DNA of 7,389 nucleotides from Bacteroidales bacterium (GTDB lineage: Bacteria > Bacteroidota > Bacteroidia > Bacteroidales > UBA7960): NCBI GenBank assembly GCA_003557965.1, contig PWND01000199.1, positions 1-7,389 on the forward strand, written 5' to 3'. The notes beneath the pieces were generated by a model. That model ran no database searches. It was not told where the DNA came from and worked only from the letters and a program-made list of their open reading frames with translations. The stretch's first letter is position 1. Each line of letters begins with the position of its first letter. The translations under genes and the position numbers were made by a program. Shown piece after piece: positions 7,189 through 7,389 of this stretch.

Positions 7189-7290
7189 ACTCTCAAAAAC
7201 AAAACGGTCATAGAAATAGTGCGTTTGAGTTGCTTGTCAGAGGCTATCATAGCAATACTTTCGCAAGCTTCATAAAACAACAAGCCATAC

Positions 7291-7354
7291 GGAGAGGTGG
7301 GTGAGTGGCTGAAACCAGTCCCGATGTTTCGGGACTAAACTGCCATACTCTAAC
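7291..7354 (+). pseudogene. Truncated tRNA-Ser copy with palindrome in place of anticodon arm
   Basis: GGAGAGG (7291-7297) is a tRNA-Ser 5' acceptor strand; TG and a good D-arm follow (GGT...ACC stem around GAGTGGCTGAA, 7300-7316). Further on, ACTGCC then ATACTC and TAAC (to about 7354) look like the 3' anticodon strand and the 5' half of a serine-type long variable arm. In between, where GCAGT plus a 7-nt loop would be expected, lies the perfect 8-bp palindrome AGTCCCGATGTTTCGGGACT (7317-7336), so no normal 7-nt anticodon loop can be drawn. The sequence then departs: no T-arm (GTTCGAATC) and no CCTCTCC acceptor partner occur before the next GGAGAGGTG at 7381. It is most simply a broken tRNA-Ser copy; an unusual tRNA-like RNA or an assembly fault near a repeated tRNA are alternatives. 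Confidence 0.6.
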
Positions 7355-7380
7355 GATCTTTTAAATGAAATAAAAACCAC

Positions 7381-7389
7381 GGAGAGGTG
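7381..7389 (+). tRNA. Start of a second tRNA-Ser (cut by window end)
   Basis: GGAGAGGTG repeats the first nine bases of the tRNA-Ser-like sequence at 7291, and the identity extends back two bases (ACGGAGAGGTG at 7289-7299 and 7379-7389). The repeat begins 90 nt after the first, about one tRNA-Ser length. This is probably the 5' end of an intact tRNA-Ser continuing past the window, but nine bases do not prove it. Confidence 0.45.

Larger units (their letters stand above)
7066..7260. repeat. 12-nt inverted repeat flanking the tRNA promoter region
   Basis: AAGTATTGCTAT at 7066-7077 is the exact reverse complement of ATAGCAATACTT at 7249-7260; allowing one mismatch it extends to 14 nt (AAGTATTGCTATCA against AAGTATTGCTATGA). 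The arms enclose about 170 nt containing a hairpin, an A/T-rich tract and the promoter at 7158-7188. No open reading frame or target duplication was seen. It could be a small non-autonomous element or a chance match in low-GC DNA. Confidence 0.4.

Noticed and set aside
7291..7380. Intact 90-nt tRNA-Ser ending in CCA at 7377-7379
   Set aside because: The bases before that CCA do not pair with GGAGAGG and there is no T-arm, so the CCA appears to be coincidental.
1..7389. Defence system, CRISPR array, transposase, toxin-antitoxin or phage gene
   Set aside because: All convincing open frames belong to housekeeping enzyme families and no spaced direct repeats or insertion-sequence genes are visible.

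Overview
The window looks like chromosomal DNA from a Bacteroidota bacterium, probably of the Bacteroidales/Marinilabiliales type. The support is a low-GC composition, a Bacteroidota-style dGTPase followed by a TIGR02757/DUF2400 protein, weak use of Shine-Dalgarno sites, and one exact match to the Bacteroidota promoter (TTG, 19 nt, TAnnTTTG) at 7158-7188. The taxon is inferred from these features and not from any search.

Layout. 1-198 (+) is the 3' end of an amidohydrolase, most like an S-adenosylhomocysteine/methylthioadenosine deaminase. It converges, with 3 nt between stop codons, on a guanine deaminase gene (675-202, -). The two share a stem-loop (185-224) that lies inside both coding ends. 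A 0.2 kb divergent intergenic region then leads to a dGTPase gene (895-2232, +) and, 30 nt later, a TIGR02757/DUF2400 gene (2263-3069, +); these two look like an operon. This operon converges on a long gene for a secreted S9-family serine peptidase, close to plant chloroplast glutamyl endopeptidase (5527-3107, -), with a small AT-rich hairpin between them. A second divergent intergenic region leads to a fold-type I PLP aminotransferase gene (5740-7053, +). The last 336 nt hold a weak hairpin, a 12-nt inverted repeat, a strong promoter, a broken tRNA-Ser copy carrying a perfect palindrome where the anticodon should be, and the first 9 nt of what looks like a second tRNA-Ser.

How the genes may work together. 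Three neighbouring left-hand genes act on purines: SAH/MTA (or related) deamination, guanine to xanthine, and dGTP to deoxyguanosine plus triphosphate. This suggests a small guanine/purine housekeeping neighbourhood, although they are not one transcript. The peptidase and the aminotransferase look like stand-alone genes of peptide and amino-acid metabolism.

I see no defence island, transposase, CRISPR array, phage gene or multi-gene accessory system. The most unusual part of the window is the tRNA-Ser end (7291-7389); the rest is ordinary core genome with some tidy architectural details.
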